Below are positions 41,732 to 51,120 of a stretch of 64,000 nt of DNA, piece after piece. The notes beneath the pieces were generated by a model, which was not told the origin of the DNA, did no database searches, and saw nothing but the letters and a program-made list of their open reading frames with translations. The DNA is taken from NCBI RefSeq assembly GCF_000817785.2, contig NZ_JTCM02000026.1, forward strand, positions 1-64,000. Reading direction: 5' to 3'. Source of the stretch: Hassallia byssoidea VB512170 (lineage in GTDB: Bacteria > Cyanobacteriota > Cyanobacteriia > Cyanobacteriales > Nostocaceae). How positions within the stretch are numbered: the stretch's first letter is position 1; every line of letters begins with the position of its first letter. Both the position numbers and the translations under genes were made by a program.

Positions 41732-43288
41732 ATGACTGTAGAGGAATTACTGGAAAAATACGCTTTCGGAGTCACAGACTTTAGTGGTGTTGACATGAAG
41801 GAAGCGAATCTGAGTGGCACTAAACTCAGTGGTGCGAATCTTACGAGCTCTAACTTGAGTGTGGTAAACCTCAGTGGGGCAAATCTCAGTCAAGCAAATT
41901 TAAGCTATGCCAAGCTGAATGTAGCAAGATTGAGTGGTGCTAATCTCAGCGATGCTATCTTAAAGGGTGCCAGTCTCAACGTAGCAAATTTAATTCGCGC
42001 CGATCTCAGTCGCGCTAATCTCAGGTTTGCAACGCTGATCCGCGCCGAGTTAATTCGCGCTAATCTCAGTCACGCTGACCTTTTAGAAGCAAATCTTAGC
42101 AGCGCCGATTTACGAGAAGCTACACTGCGTCGTGCCGTACTTTGTCGCGCTAATTTGAGCGAGGCGAACCTTAGAGGTGCTTGTTTGACGCAAGCTAATT
42201 GCGAGCAAGCTAATTTCAACGTCACCGATCTGGGTCGTACTGACCTAGAAAGTGCAAATTTCCGAGAAGCCGAATTCAGACAAGCGAATTTGAAAGCAGC
42301 TAACCTCAAAGGTGCTAATTTGAGTGGAGCGAATCTGCGATGGGCAGATTTAAGCGGTGCGAATCTGCGATGGGCAGATTTAAGCGAGGCAAAATTGAGT
42401 GGCGCAAACTTAATTGGCGCAGACTTGAGTAATGCAAATTTAACAAATGCGAGTTTGGTACACGCTGATTTATCAGAAGCAAGATTAATTAAGGCAGAAT
42501 GGGTAGGCGCAGATTTAACCGGAGCGACTTTAACTGGGGCAAAACTTTACGCTACCTCACGATTTGGTTTAAAAACTGAAGGTATAACTTGCGAATGGGT
42601 TGATTTGAGTCCGACAGGCGATCGCTCAATTATCCAACATTTTACCTCTGTTGACTCACCAGACTTTTTTAACGAAACTTCGCCGACAATCCGCATTATC
42701 GTAGATGCGGCTCTAGAACCAGAAGCACATTTTGCCCTTGCTGGCGCTTATTATCAAATAAGTCAGCAATATCGGCAACTCAGACAACCCCCCAGCATGG
42801 AAATCGGGCGGCGTCGGACTGTTTTCACCTTTCGCGTAGATAGCGACGCAGCTTTATTTCCCACAGCTTACATTGCCATTCTTCCTTTTAAAGATGCCGC
42901 AACTACCCAAAGAAATATTCATGAAGTTGTAGAAATAGTTAAAAATGAAGATATTTCTGCGAGAGAAAATAAGAGCGATCGCACCAAGCAATTATCTGCT
43001 TTGATAGAAGAAGCTAGAAATAATGCCGATGTAATTAGACAAATGCAAAAAATTCTAGAAATAGCAGCAAAATTAAACTTCTTTCAAACACCTACCCAAA
43101 CTATATTAACAAATTCCAGCGCTCACACTTTGATTGTGCATGACCATCCCAACTTTGGGAAAAAATTTATTAATCGCGGAGCAATTAATCCTTCATATGA
43201 TGAAAGCTCTAACACATCTAGCAATGTTATACTACCTTCGTTAAACACAATTGTCGATTTCGTTAAAGGATTTCATTATATTAGTTAG
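41732..43288 (+). CDS. Long pentapeptide-repeat protein with unique C-terminal domain
   Basis: The product is about 518 residues from ATG 41732, which has GAGGGG eight bases upstream; the earlier GTG at 41723 is discarded. Residues 10-285 are about 50 pentapeptide units of A(D/N)LSG type (GANLSGANLRWADLSG), which fold as a right-handed quadrilateral beta helix. Residues 300-520 form a separate domain (GAYYQISQQYRQLRQP, TVFTFRVDSDAALFPTAYIAIL, LIVHDHPNFGKKFINRG). There is no signal peptide. The repeat part may shield or scaffold. The family is abundant in filamentous cyanobacteria and usually of unknown function. Confidence 0.85.
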   Translation: MTVEELLEKYAFGVTDFSGVDMKEANLSGTKLSGANLTSSNLSVVNLSGANLSQANLSYAKLNVARLSGANLSDAILKGASLNVANLIRADLSRANLRFATLIRAELIRANLSHADLLEANLSSADLREATLRRAVLCRANLSEANLRGACLTQANCEQANFNVTDLGRTDLESANFREAEFRQANLKAANLKGANLSGANLRWADLSGANLRWADLSEAKLSGANLIGADLSNANLTNASLVHADLSEARLIKAEWVGADLTGATLTGAKLYATSRFGLKTEGITCEWVDLSPTGDRSIIQHFTSVDSPDFFNETSPTIRIIVDAALEPEAHFALAGAYYQISQQYRQLRQPPSMEIGRRRTVFTFRVDSDAALFPTAYIAILPFKDAATTQRNIHEVVEIVKNEDISARENKSDRTKQLSALIEEARNNADVIRQMQKILEIAAKLNFFQTPTQTILTNSSAHTLIVHDHPNFGKKFINRGAINPSYDESSNTSSNVILPSLNTIVDFVKGFHYIS

Positions 43289-43455
43289 TGGAGAGTGGAG
43301 AGTGGATAGTGGAATTTGGATAGTGGTTAGTGGATAGTAGTTAGTGGTTAGTGGCTAAGAGTTATTTGGGACAACTAACCACCAACAACCAACAACCAAC
43401 AACCAACAACTATCAACTAACAACTATCAACCAACAACCAACAACCAACAAATTG
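43289..43455. repeat. AGTGGAT/TAGTGG and AACAACC heptamer arrays
   Basis: GTGGAGA/GTGGATA/GTGGTTA units run to about 43355, then AACCAACAACCAACAACTATC units to 43450. The two halves are reverse-complementary in style and could pair. They fill the whole gap between the pentapeptide gene and the DUF1517 gene, stopping just before an AAGGAGAA ribosome-binding site. Confidence 0.85.
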
Positions 43456-43469
43456 AAGGAGAATCAAAA

Positions 43470-44060
43470 ATGCGCGATGGCTTTAATAGAATGATGGGTC
43501 GGACTCGCTATGTAGTCTGTCGCCTGTTTATACATTTAGCAGGATCTGAAGTAGCACCGATTTTGGGACAATTAAATCGAGGGGCACGCCAAGCAATTGA
43601 TGTCGATGGCGACGTAGAAGTTTTAGGAGAAGGATTGGTAGAACTCTGCCAAACTCTACTGCAATACGATGAATATTGGACTTCTGCGGCGAATGAAGGA
43701 GATGTATTTTGGAGTGAAGGTGAGGCAGGAGATTATGTAAATGAATTATTTACCGACTCCGCCGAACGTTATCTGAGTGAACCAGATTTTAGTTCTAATA
43801 GGTCGAATGAACCTTTATCTATACCTGTGACGCGCAATGTAATTGTAATGATTACATTAGCTTATGAAGGAGAAGTACCAGAATTAGAAAGCGACCTTTC
43901 TAACATTGCAGCCCTAAAAGATGGATTGAAAGCGATTATAAACTTGCATTACAAACATAAACTAAGAGCAGTCCAGGTACATTTTTCGCCCGCGCAGCTA
44001 GGTGACGAACTAAGCAACGATCAGTTGTTGCAATATTACCCAGAATTGATTCCCTTGTAA
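43470..44060 (+). CDS. DUF1517-family protein
   Basis: The product is 196 residues with a good ribosome-binding site (AAGGAG nine bases upstream). Key segments are MMGRTRYVVCRLFIHLAGSE, a YDEYWTSAANEGDVFWSEGEAGDYVNELFTDSAERYL stretch given here in parts (YDEYWTSAANEGD, GEAGDYVNELFTDSAERYL), and IPVTRNVIVMITLAYEGEVP, which match the DUF1517 proteins common in cyanobacteria and plastids. No membrane segment is visible in this copy, whereas many relatives have one. The role of the family is unknown. Confidence 0.75.
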   Translation: MRDGFNRMMGRTRYVVCRLFIHLAGSEVAPILGQLNRGARQAIDVDGDVEVLGEGLVELCQTLLQYDEYWTSAANEGDVFWSEGEAGDYVNELFTDSAERYLSEPDFSSNRSNEPLSIPVTRNVIVMITLAYEGEVPELESDLSNIAALKDGLKAIINLHYKHKLRAVQVHFSPAQLGDELSNDQLLQYYPELIPL

Positions 44061-44130
44061 CTTGTAGGGTAGTCCCTACTTACTGCCGGAATGAATAACT
44101 TGTTAAGCTCGAAGATAGGATAATAGTAAA

Positions 44131-45018
44131 ATGCTGATGTCAATAATGCGTAAATTTACAGCCGTTTTTTTAGCACTGAGTTTGTGCTTGACAACTGTCG
44201 GGTGCGGCGGCAATTCAAATCAAGCTACTACTCCTCAAGCTAGGAATGCTAGCCAAACATCAACTAACACAAAGCTGAGTGATGGTCAGTATGATGTGCA
44301 ACAAGCTACATTCGACGATAGCAATGGGGAATACACGCTATTTTTATTTAATGCTAACCCCCCAGCTTTTAAATCGCAAAATCTGCAAATGGCACGGCTT
44401 ACCGATGATGAAGTTAACCAAGGTAAGAAAAGTTACCTAAAAGTAGAAAACGGTCAGCCAGCTTTATATTTGACACCAGACTTCAAAATTGAATATGTCC
44501 ATAATGTCACCGAAAATAGAACAAATCCGCAAACCGGACAGCAGGAAACAGTTGTAGTCAGACAACAAAATAGCTTCTGGGCGCCGTTTGCTGGATCTGT
44601 GGCTGGTAGCATAGCAGGACAGGCGATCGGTAGTTTGTTGTTTAGACCTCAGTACTATGTACCGCCAGCTTATCAGCCGGGAGGGGTGCTCAGAGGCTAC
44701 GGCGGCTATGGTAGCAGCTACGGTGAAGCGGTTAGTAATTACCGAACTCGTTACAATGCGCCACCCGCAGTCGAGAGAAACCGCACTGCTTTCCGCAGTA
44801 CAGGATCGATTAGAAGGTCATATCCTGGTAGTTCTAATGTACGTACTGTACCGCGTCCTTCCACGGGCAACAGCCGCGCCACCGGTTCAGGTTATGGCGG
44901 CAGTACTTTAAGACCTTCTGGCAGATCCAGCACCATCAGACGTCCTTCTAGTAGTGGTTTTGGTAGCGGCAGGCGTTCTGCACCAAGCCGCTCGTTTGGT
45001 TCTGGTAGACGACGTTAA
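44131..45018 (+). CDS. Lipoprotein with Gly/Ser/Arg-rich tail
   Basis: The product is 295 residues; three possible ATG codons lie in the first six positions. The signal peptide ends in a lipobox (SLCLTTVGCGG), so Cys near residue 25 is lipidated. The central part (ESLKVENGQPALYLTPDFKI type segments, KIEYVHNVTENRTNPQTG) is followed by a small hydrophobic Gly zipper (FAGSVAGSIAGQAIGSLLF) and then about 110 residues rich in Gly, Ser, Arg and Tyr. The tail is highly basic and probably disordered. The family is unknown; it probably sits in the outer membrane or periplasm. Confidence 0.75.
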   Translation: MLMSIMRKFTAVFLALSLCLTTVGCGGNSNQATTPQARNASQTSTNTKLSDGQYDVQQATFDDSNGEYTLFLFNANPPAFKSQNLQMARLTDDEVNQGKKSYLKVENGQPALYLTPDFKIEYVHNVTENRTNPQTGQQETVVVRQQNSFWAPFAGSVAGSIAGQAIGSLLFRPQYYVPPAYQPGGVLRGYGGYGSSYGEAVSNYRTRYNAPPAVERNRTAFRSTGSIRRSYPGSSNVRTVPRPSTGNSRATGSGYGGSTLRPSGRSSTIRRPSSSGFGSGRRSAPSRSFGSGRRR

Positions 45019-45022
45019 TAAA

Positions 45023-45052
45023 GTAGAGACGCGATGTTCCTCGCGTCTCTAC
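45023..45052. repeat. GTAGAGACGCGA..TCGCGTCTCTAC hairpin
   Basis: A nearly perfect 30-base palindrome lies four bases after the lipoprotein stop and is followed on the plus strand by AATTCCTAATTTTTTT. It is a variant of the AGACGTTCC repeat and likely serves as a terminator for both convergent genes. Confidence 0.7.
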
Positions 45053-45066
45053 AATTCCTAATTTTT

Positions 45067-46122
45067 TTATGCTATGGCGATCGCCTGCTGCCAACGTCCA
45101 ACTGCTTTACCAATCACGGCAAGTTCTTGCATCAAACGGTCGAAACGTTCTGGTGTGAGAGATTGGGGACCATCAGATAAGGCTTTGGGGGGGTTGGGAT
45201 GAACCTCTATCATCAAAGAATCACATCCGGATGCGATCGCAGCCATTGACATTGAAGGCACAAACTCAGACCAACCTGTGCCGTGGCTGGGATCGATCAT
45301 AATCGGTAAGTGTGTCACTTTTCGCAACACTGGCACCACCGACAAATCTAAAGTATTGCGAGTAAATTGGCGATCGAAGGTGCGAATACCCCGCTCGCAC
45401 AAAATCACATTCGCATTTCCTGCCGCCATAATATACTCAGCAGCCATCAACCAATCTTCTATTGTCGCTGCCATTCCCCGCTTTAAAAGCACCGGTTTGG
45501 GTTGCGCTCCCACTTTTTTCAGCAGCGAGAAATTCTGCATATTTCTCGCCCCAACTTGAATCACGTCAGCAACTTCGGCAATTTTATCTAACTCGCTAGA
45601 GTCCATCACTTCCGTGATAATACCGAGTCCGCTGACTTCTCGCGCTTGCGCTAACAATTCCAAAGCACTTTCGCCGTGTCCTTGAAAAGCATAAGGCGAA
45701 GTCCGGGGTTTATACGCTCCACCCCGCAGAAACTGCGCTCCTGCCGCCTTTACGCGCTGTGCCGTCTCCACAATCATTTCTTCATTTTCTACCGAGCAGG
45801 GACCGGCTACAACGACAACTGGGTGGTGTTCACCAAATACAACTTTTCCATTAGGTGTATCCACCACTACCTCAGAAGCTTCACCGTGGCGGTATTGGCG
45901 GCTAGCGCGTTTGTAAGGCAATTCTACCCGCAACACTTGCTCAATCCAAGGGCTGACTTCTTGAATTTGTAGTGGGTCTAAATTAGCGGTTTCACCTACT
46001 AAGCCGATTACAACTTTGTGTTTACCAACAATTTTTTCGGGTGTCAGTCCCCAGCTAGTCAGTTCCTCTTCAATGCGGTTAATTTCTTCGGTTGGGGAAC
46101 CAATTTTCATGACTACAATCAT
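45067..46122 (-). CDS. DAHP synthase, class I-beta type with N-terminal regulatory domain
   Basis: The product is 351 residues. Residues 1-75 form a ferredoxin-like regulatory extension (MIVVMKIGSPTEEINRIEEEL, KVVIGLVGETANLDP). The TIM-barrel shows AGPCSVENEEMIVETA, FLRGGAYKPRTSPYAFQGHGE, QVGARNMQNFSLLK, KPVLLKRGMAATIEDW, ILCERGIRTF and IMIDPSHGTG, with the Cys, His and Glu metal-site residues in place. It condenses phosphoenolpyruvate and erythrose-4-phosphate at the head of the shikimate pathway. A ribosome-binding site AAGGAAA lies upstream. Another isozyme of a different subfamily lies at 60549. Confidence 0.94.
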   Translation of the reverse strand: MIVVMKIGSPTEEINRIEEELTSWGLTPEKIVGKHKVVIGLVGETANLDPLQIQEVSPWIEQVLRVELPYKRASRQYRHGEASEVVVDTPNGKVVFGEHHPVVVVAGPCSVENEEMIVETAQRVKAAGAQFLRGGAYKPRTSPYAFQGHGESALELLAQAREVSGLGIITEVMDSSELDKIAEVADVIQVGARNMQNFSLLKKVGAQPKPVLLKRGMAATIEDWLMAAEYIMAAGNANVILCERGIRTFDRQFTRNTLDLSVVPVLRKVTHLPIMIDPSHGTGWSEFVPSMSMAAIASGCDSLMIEVHPNPPKALSDGPQSLTPERFDRLMQELAVIGKAVGRWQQAIAIA

Positions 46123-46347
46123 GTTAAATTTCCTTTATCGCTAATTGCTATTATCTATATTTACTTAACAAAATCTATGAAAAAATATAGCGCTCAGATT
46201 GTTTTGTAACTGTATTTTGGGTTTCAAAAAAATTATAAATTTTTAATTAGCAATGTTGAAGTTCTAAAAATTATCTAAAATTTCAACTTCAACATTTACT
46301 TTAAAATTTACCCAACAGTGCAAAAGCTAATACCTGAGCGCTGATAA

Positions 46348-46809
46348 TTATACGTTCTTTTGACGAGTTTCCCGCCAAACTTCGACCATTCGTCCCCAGT
46401 TGGTGCTGAACTCACTTAAGCCCACCAAACCCCCAACTCTCTCTTCGTCCCAAGAGGCAGATAGGACACCATAAGTTATCCCTAACACTCCTAAACCGAA
46501 TAATCCCATGTTAACTAGTAACACAGCGATCGCAGGTAGCCTAATGTGGGCGTAAATAGCTAGCAGATAGCTAACAACTAGGGTGGCAATGCCTAAAAAT
46601 GTTGGTACACCACAGAAGCCAGCGACCCGTCTAATCATGCGCTGACTGACAACCTTGGGGATTGCCATTTCTTCTTTGGTGTAACGCTTTTTGTCAACCT
46701 TCTCAGCTTCTTGCTTAACAATCGGCTTATTTTGAGATTTAGCCGCTTTTTGGCGTTTTTTCTTCGGTTCAAAGGGCAATTGACTGCGTTCGGATTCTTC
46801 AGCAGACAT
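46348..46809 (-). CDS. PAM68-family photosystem II assembly factor
   Basis: The product is 153 residues. Residues 1-45 are strongly basic and acidic (FEPKKKRQKAAKSQNKP). Two membrane segments follow (FLGIATLVVSYLLAIYAHI, VLLVNMGLFGLGVLGITYGVL). The C-terminal SASWDEERVGGLVGLSEFSTNWGRM is typical of the family. PAM68 takes part in photosystem II assembly by helping early CP47 insertion. It starts 11 bases after the rpsO stop on the same strand, an arrangement common in cyanobacteria, so the two genes are co-transcribed. Confidence 0.9.
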   Translation of the reverse strand: MSAEESERSQLPFEPKKKRQKAAKSQNKPIVKQEAEKVDKKRYTKEEMAIPKVVSQRMIRRVAGFCGVPTFLGIATLVVSYLLAIYAHIRLPAIAVLLVNMGLFGLGVLGITYGVLSASWDEERVGGLVGLSEFSTNWGRMVEVWRETRQKNV

Positions 46810-46820
46810 AAGCGTAGTCC

Positions 46821-47090
46821 CTATCCACGAATACCGAGACGACCAATTAAAGCTTGATACTTTTCCCGGCTGTCTTTTTGGATGTAAGCTAAAAGGCGCT
46901 TGCGCTGACCGATAAGCTTTAACAATCCCCGGCGCGAAGAATGGTCTTTCTTGTTTGCTTGGAGATGCAAGCTGAGACGGTTAATCCGCTCTGTCAGCAT
47001 GGCAACTTGCACATCGGCAGAGCCTGTATCGGTTTCGTGAACTTGGTAATTGGTGATGATCTCTTGTTTGCGCTCTTGCGTTAAAGCCAT
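46821..47090 (-). CDS. rpsO: 30S ribosomal protein S15
   Basis: The product is 89 residues, the standard length. Motifs are [32 protein letters not shown] (here [20 protein letters not shown]) and [13 protein letters not shown]. It binds 16S rRNA in the central domain of the small subunit. The gene is upstream of pam68 on the same strand. The upstream 266 bases to the divergent AAA-HTH gene should hold its promoter; no autoregulatory structure is evident by eye. Confidence 0.97.
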   Translation of the reverse strand: MALTQERKQEIITNYQVHETDTGSADVQVAMLTERINRLSLHLQANKKDHSSRRGLLKLIGQRKRLLAYIQKDSREKYQALIGRLGIRG

Positions 47091-47356
47091 GATGGATTCT
47101 ATTTATATATGCAGCAGTTTCCCATAATATCATAGCCCTCACGCTGTATGTGGAATCACGTTTGCTGCTACGCTTTGAAGTAGATACGCATGAATAAATT
47201 AATGCTAGTGTTTGGCGTTTTAGCACTAAAACCCCAACTACAAGCCAGAAAGCATCTTGTGTTTAATTATATGTACGTTAAGTAACAGTTTTATAACTGA
47301 TTAAAAAGTGGAAGAATGATATAGACTTAACAAAAAACAGGTTAATAAATAGCGAT

Positions 47357-48775
47357 ATGAAAGCACTTAAGGGCACGCGAAGGCGGGGATTTGTGCTGAC
47401 TCCTGTTGGGCTGAAGCGTTTACAGGATGCGATTTTGGCTGTGGAGATGGCAGAGAACAACGGCATCCGCTTGACTCTCGACGAGCTAGGCGATCGCATG
47501 AATGTTTCTAGCAAAACACTCTCGCGATTGTGGTCTTTAGATACAGGCGTAGACCAAAAAACTTTAAAATTGTGCTTTAGCACCTTTAACTTGGAATTAC
47601 GCAATGAAGACTATGCAATACTAAGTGAACCGAACAATACTGAAACTTCTGATGCGCTCTCGTTGAATTTAGATACAGAAGAAGTAAATTCGTCTGAGTC
47701 TTTATCCGTAGACTCATTTGTTAATGAACAGCCTGACCAACTTGAAAATCTCTGGTCATACCCAGATGGACCCGTACCTTTGGATTCTCCCTTCTATATC
47801 GAACGTCCCCCAATTGAGGAACTCGTTTATCATGAGGTACATCAACCTGGCTGTGTGATTCGGATTCGCTCCCCCAAACAGATGGGTAAGACTTCTCTGG
47901 TGCTGCGACTGTTAGCCTTTGCACAAAAGCAAGGGTATAGCACAGTAAATCTAAATTGCTACCAGATAGATTCTGATTGTCTAACTGACTTAAATAAGCT
48001 TTTACGTAATTTTTGCTGGCAAATTGCAACAGAATTAGGCATTGACCCCAACCTGAATGATATATGGGATGAGGAAGTTGGTTGTAAGTTGAGTTGTAGC
48101 CTTTACTTGCAGAGCTATTTGCTCAAGCAGATTCAAAGTCCAGTGGTTCTGGTGTTAAACGAAGTTGACCGCTTTTTTGAATATCCTCACATTGCTAGTG
48201 AGTTCTTTGCCTTATTGCGATCGTGGTGCGAGTCAGCACGACAAAATATTAATTGGCAGAAGCTCAAGCTAGTGGTGGTTTACTCTACAGAAGATTATGC
48301 CACTCTGGATATCAACCGATCGCCATTTAATATCGGACTACCTATCCGTCTAAGCGAATTTACTCAGCAACAAGTAGAATATTTAGCCCAGCGGCACGGG
48401 CTAGACTGGAGTAGTGGTAAAGAATCTGCTCAACTGATGTCACTTGTAGGGGGTCATCCAGCGCTGATTCGGATTGCTCTGTATTATATTTGCTCTGGGG
48501 TAATTACTTTAGAAGATTTAATGCAGGAGGTACTTGACAACGGGGGCATTTACCGCTATATTTTATGGCGACAGTGGGCGAAACTGCAAGAAACACCCAG
48601 TCTGGCAAAGATATATGAGAAAGTTGTCACGACCCAGGAAAGTATTTCTCTTGATCCTATAGAGGCTTATAAGCTCGAAAGTATGGGATTGATTTGCTTT
48701 GAGGGCGATCGCATTTTACCGCGTTGCCAACTCTACCGCGCTTATTTTGCAAAACAACTATCGGCAATTGTTTAA
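47357..48775 (+). CDS. AAA-like ATPase with N-terminal helix-turn-helix
   Basis: The product is 472 residues. Residues 1-85 form an HTH-containing domain (RLTLDELGDRMNVSSKTLSRLWSLDTGVDQKTL), like the N-terminal domain of vMAP-type proteins. A linker follows, then an AAA-like domain (AAA_35 type): Walker A RSPKQMGKTSLVLRLL near 171-186, Walker B VVLVLNEVDRFFEYP, and sensor region NRSPFNIGLPIRLSEFTQQQVEYLA. It is a STAND-class regulator-like ATPase without a visible effector. A short duplicate of its C-terminal 21 codons remains at 49506-49571. Confidence 0.82.
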   Translation: MKALKGTRRRGFVLTPVGLKRLQDAILAVEMAENNGIRLTLDELGDRMNVSSKTLSRLWSLDTGVDQKTLKLCFSTFNLELRNEDYAILSEPNNTETSDALSLNLDTEEVNSSESLSVDSFVNEQPDQLENLWSYPDGPVPLDSPFYIERPPIEELVYHEVHQPGCVIRIRSPKQMGKTSLVLRLLAFAQKQGYSTVNLNCYQIDSDCLTDLNKLLRNFCWQIATELGIDPNLNDIWDEEVGCKLSCSLYLQSYLLKQIQSPVVLVLNEVDRFFEYPHIASEFFALLRSWCESARQNINWQKLKLVVVYSTEDYATLDINRSPFNIGLPIRLSEFTQQQVEYLAQRHGLDWSSGKESAQLMSLVGGHPALIRIALYYICSGVITLEDLMQEVLDNGGIYRYILWRQWAKLQETPSLAKIYEKVVTTQESISLDPIEAYKLESMGLICFEGDRILPRCQLYRAYFAKQLSAIV

Positions 48776-48961
48776 TAATGGAGGTTTAAAACCACTCTTA
48801 ATTCCCTGAATAATCGGCTTACAAGAGTTCAGTCATCCCATTAAAGTTTTTACCAAATTATCTGTGCTGTCAAAAAATCACCCTAGAAGACCTGCTACAA
48901 GAAGCGACCTAAACAAATTACAGGTTGAGATTTTCCCAACCTGCACACACGCTGACTACAA

Positions 48962-49387
48962 TTATTCGTATTTTAGGGTGCCTTCAGCGTTGACAATGTG
49001 AGCATCTAGCTCAAGCTCTGATGGATAATATGTATTTCCTCCGTCTGCTGGTTGACATTCAGCAACGAGTATTAATTGTCTGGTATTCAGCAACTGTGCT
49101 AGACCAGTATTCTTGCATGTTTTAGAAAAATCCTTATCACCCCAGGATAACTTTCCATCGTGGTTGCCAATGTATCGATTTAAGTCGATGGAGGTTTGCT
49201 GAGAATCGCCATTACTTTTTTGGCACTTCGTTGATAGGGTTGAACCATCAAGCTCTATGTTGTCTTTGTCACAGCTTAGGCTAAATTGACCTGTCGCCAT
49301 CGCTTTATCAACAACAAAGTTAAGTGACATAACGAAAGCAAACAAAAAGACCATAGCAACTCTCAGTAGTAGCCAGACTTTCTTCAT
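48962..49387 (-). CDS. Secreted cyanovirin-N homologue (CVNH lectin)
   Basis: The product is 141 residues. Residues 1-32 form a signal peptide (VAMVFLFAFVMSLNFVVDKAMA). The rest matches the CVNH fold: QFSLSCDKDNIELDGSTLST, CQKSNGDSQQTSIDLNRYIG, KLSWGDKDFSKTCKNTGLA, LILVAECQP, and the hallmark ending LELDAHIVNAEGTLKYE. Cysteines at positions corresponding to the cyanovirin disulphides are present. CVNH domains bind high-mannose glycans. It is close to a second lectin-like gene, also on the minus strand, and lies between two AAA genes. Confidence 0.88.
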   Translation of the reverse strand: MKKVWLLLRVAMVFLFAFVMSLNFVVDKAMATGQFSLSCDKDNIELDGSTLSTKCQKSNGDSQQTSIDLNRYIGNHDGKLSWGDKDFSKTCKNTGLAQLLNTRQLILVAECQPADGGNTYYPSELELDAHIVNAEGTLKYE

Positions 49388-49505
49388 TTTCTATTAACCT
49401 CTTTTGTTTGAAATGTTTCTAAGTGTTTAGACTAAATGGTTATTTGAGCTTTGTCAATAATTAAGGTTCAAACATGAGTGCCCCAGCTACGCCCGTCGTA
49501 GACAT

Positions 49506-49571
49506 CGCATTTTACCGCGTTGCGAACTCTACCGTGCCTATTTTGCAAAACAACTATCAACAATTGTTTAA
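49506..49571 (+). pseudogene. Duplicate 3' fragment of the AAA-HTH gene
   Basis: Translation RILPRCELYRAYFAKQLSTI plus Val and stop is almost identical to the last 21 residues of the protein encoded at 47357-48775. About 66 bases are conserved at nucleotide level, with a few changes. It has no start codon, and homology begins inside the codon for the R of the last segment. It is either the end of a lost second AAA gene or a partial duplication. The remaining 49572-49720 stretch shows no gene. Confidence 0.8.
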
Positions 49572-49720
49572 CAAAATTCAAGAATCAAGGAGATTTGAAG
49601 GTTACAAATCTCCTTGATTATGGGATAATGTTGCCTGCCTTTAGATGTTTAGAACTACCAAAGATTGCTGTTCGACAGCCCAGCCATCTCTGTTGCCCTA
49701 ACCGACCACCTGAATGCTTA

Positions 49721-50668
49721 CTACAAGTCTATAAAACGCCAGTGAGTACTACCATTGTCTCTTTCCTTGGTATTAGATGTTGATACATCATATTTATTTC
49801 CAGTGGCTTGATTGCGAGTGTCTAAGTAACCACCATCACCCTGATATTGATTCTGCAAGTAGATATCGTCATTAAGTAGGACAGGAGTACCATTTTGCTT
49901 GCCACTGGAAATTATTTTCCATGTACCAGTACCCTGAGCTCTAGTGGGGGTATTAGCTGTTGATACATCATATTTATTTCCTGTAGTGGCATTATTGCAA
50001 GTGTCTAAGTACCCACCATCACCCTGATATTGATTCTGCAAGTAGATATTGTCACCAACTAGGACAGGAGTACCATTTTGCTTGCCACTGGCGGAAACTA
50101 TTTTCCATGTACCAGTACCCTGAGCTCTAGTGGGGGTATTAGCTGTTGATACATCATATTTATTTCCAGCGGCATGATTGCAAGTGTCTAAGTACCCTCC
50201 TCCCCAATTTGCGTAACCGTTCTGAATATGGTACGTTTTACCATAAATAAGAGCAGTTGTTGAGGATGGTTGAGTGCTGGTTCCTTGTCCTTGCTGTGAG
50301 AAAGGCTCAATGGCAATCCAATTGATATGCCATTTATAACCATTGGCTTCTTCTGGGGTAATAGCTGTAGTCTTGTAGTCTTTCTCCCATCTAATAAATA
50401 TACGAAAGCCTGTGGCGGTAGCACTGTAGACAGAACTAGCTCCAGTGGTTCCGAAATGGTTGCTATCACCGCCAATTGATGTTACGTATACTGGTGTTTG
50501 AGCAAACCCAGCAGCACTGGTGTCAACATCCACATAAACATAATCGTTAGATTGTTGCCAATTGGTTGCACCTGGTTGGGTTCTTCCCGATGCAATCTTG
50601 GCAACTGTCAACACGGTTGTTACTTGTGTGCTATTGGTTGTCTGATTTGGTGCGGTTGTGGTTGTCAT
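49721..50668 (-). CDS. Lectin-like protein: H-type-like domain plus three beta-trefoil-like repeats
   Basis: The product is 315 residues with no signal peptide. Residues 20-120 resemble an H-type lectin: QQSNDYVYVDVDTSAAGFAQ, ATATGFRIFIRWEKDYK and the ending YKWHINWIAIEP. Residues 135-315 contain three repeats of about 55 residues, each with IYLQNQYQGDGGYLDT, a C-N-xx-GNKYDVSTANTPTRAQ and GTGTWKI, probably one beta-trefoil. The three copies are nearly identical at the DNA level, so they arose by recent duplication. Two Cys per early repeat become Arg in the last (DTRNQ). It likely binds glycans. Confidence 0.65.
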   Translation of the reverse strand: MTTTTAPNQTTNSTQVTTVLTVAKIASGRTQPGATNWQQSNDYVYVDVDTSAAGFAQTPVYVTSIGGDSNHFGTTGASSVYSATATGFRIFIRWEKDYKTTAITPEEANGYKWHINWIAIEPFSQQGQGTSTQPSSTTALIYGKTYHIQNGYANWGGGYLDTCNHAAGNKYDVSTANTPTRAQGTGTWKIVSASGKQNGTPVLVGDNIYLQNQYQGDGGYLDTCNNATTGNKYDVSTANTPTRAQGTGTWKIISSGKQNGTPVLLNDDIYLQNQYQGDGGYLDTRNQATGNKYDVSTSNTKERDNGSTHWRFIDL

Positions 50669-51120
50669 AATTTGAATTTCCTAAATGACTGAATTATGGA
50701 TATTGAGGCTTTTTCCTTCTTTGTCAACACACAGACAACTCAGTACAATAGTTCGCCACAAGACATTAGTCTGTGGCTCAATACTATTGCAGCAGAGTAT
50801 ATAATCGCGCTTTGAGCGCGTGTCCTGTTTGACAAAGCTGTGAGTAGAAGTTGCCTTAACTCCGTATATACATACTCTTGCTTTTATAGAGAAAATGCAA
50901 GGACAGATAAGACAGTTAAGTAGACAGTTAAAAAGAATTTAATAACCTACAATTAGACAGTTAAGACAGTTAAGACAGTTAAGAGAATACAGGAGCAGCA
51001 GATCGGAAATAGTGAGACAATAGTTGCTAAACCAGACGAAAATGGCAAGTTTTGCTCTCCCTTTATAGAGCTTGTGCTTACGCTTCACCTTGAAAGAGCT
51101 AATTTTAATCACACTTTGAG
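50669..51120. other. Shared intergenic region with AGACAGTTA repeats
   Basis: 452 bases separating the lectin (minus) and AAA-WD40 (plus) genes. It holds a 9-base tandem repeat AGACAGTTA (three copies at 50955-50981) and scattered GACAGTTA words at 50903-50935. No gene is visible. Both divergent promoters must lie here. Confidence 0.6.
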
